5,996 nucleotides of DNA. It comes from an uncultured Oscillospiraceae bacterium. GTDB lineage: Bacteria; Bacillota; Clostridia; Oscillospirales; Ruminococcaceae. The position numbers were made by a program, and so were the translations under genes. Shown piece by piece: positions 5,891-5,996 of this stretch (position 1 is its first letter; every line of letters starts with the position of its first letter). Below the pieces are notes generated by a model. The model saw nothing but the letters and a program-made list of their open reading frames with translations. It made no database searches and was not told the DNA's origin. The stretch lies in assembly GCA_950097605.1 (NCBI GenBank), contig CATNEU010000104.1, positions 1-5,996 of the forward strand, written 5' to 3'.

Positions 5891-5996
5891 AAAGGCTGTG
5901 TAACCATCGCCACCAATATGGCCGGTCGTGGTACCGACATCAAGCTTACCCCCGAGGTTCGCGAGGCAGGCGGCCTCGCAATCATAGGCACCGAGC
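5891..5996 (+). CDS. secA: SecA translocase ATPase, internal fragment (motif VI region)
   Basis: SecA is the ATPase motor that drives preproteins through the SecYEG channel. In frame 2 this stretch reads KGCVTIATNMAGRGTDIKL and then TPEVREAGGLAIIGTE, which runs off the window. TNMAGRGTDI with the nearby GGL(A/H)(I/V)(I/V)GTE is the near-invariant helicase motif VI region of NBD2 and is diagnostic for SecA. Normally several hundred residues precede it and RHESRRIDNQLRGR follows. The residues before the KG (QLHIHT) do not fit SecA, which expects something like EAG(R/Q)KG, so homology begins abruptly at about 5888-5891. There is no start codon or ribosome binding site. It is therefore a fragment joined to rbgA, not a gene. 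Confidence 0.88.

Noticed and set aside
5599..5991. A 130-codon minus-strand open frame at the right edge.
   Set aside because: It is Trp/Arg/Pro-rich, out of frame with the RbgA reading, and overlaps both the RbgA and SecA homologies; it is a shadow frame.
1..5996. CRISPR array, tRNA or rRNA genes, insertion sequence, phage or defence genes.
   Set aside because: No spaced repeats, no clover-leaf or rRNA motifs, no transposase or integrase motifs, and no terminal inverted repeats with target duplications were seen by eye.

Overview
The window is a GC-rich stretch from a Gram-positive bacterium, most likely a gut-type Clostridia member (Oscillospiraceae or Christensenellales-like). This rests on three things: a modular secreted protein with discoidin, FIVAR and Ig-like domains; strong GGAGG-type ribosome binding sites; and the rbgA-rnhB-yraN gene order familiar from Firmicutes. 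The taxon is an inference.

Layout. Positions 1-1855 (+) hold the C-terminal part of a large modular extracellular protein whose N-terminus lies outside the window. Its reading frame shifts near position 65, apparently through one missing base. A near-perfect palindrome at 1901-1944 is a terminator shared with the convergent gene thrC (3491-1992, minus), which encodes threonine synthase. thrC has its own promoter (TTGACG, 17 bp, TACAAT) and a leader of about 80 nt with a GC-rich hairpin. Just upstream, 3631-3658 is the terminator of a second minus-strand operon. In transcription order that operon is rbgA (3' part only), rnhB (RNase HII), yraN (UPF0102 nuclease-fold protein) and an M19 membrane dipeptidase-like gene. 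These genes are packed with a 2-nt gap, a 4-nt ATGA overlap and a 14-nt overlap, so they are probably translationally coupled.

The most notable feature is at the right edge. The minus-strand rbgA homology stops at about 5885. From about 5891 to the end of the window the plus strand encodes an unmistakable internal SecA segment (helicase motif VI, TNMAGRGTDI, followed by GGLAIIGTE). Two genes that are normally separate and essential are thus joined head to head, each without its 5' part. This looks like a chimeric join in the assembly or amplification, or less likely an inversion breakpoint, and it makes the right end of the contig suspect.

Functionally the genes are ordinary: threonine biosynthesis, ribosome assembly, removal of RNA from DNA, dipeptide turnover and a surface or secreted binding protein. 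I see no CRISPR array, tRNA, rRNA, transposase or convincing new defence or mobile system.
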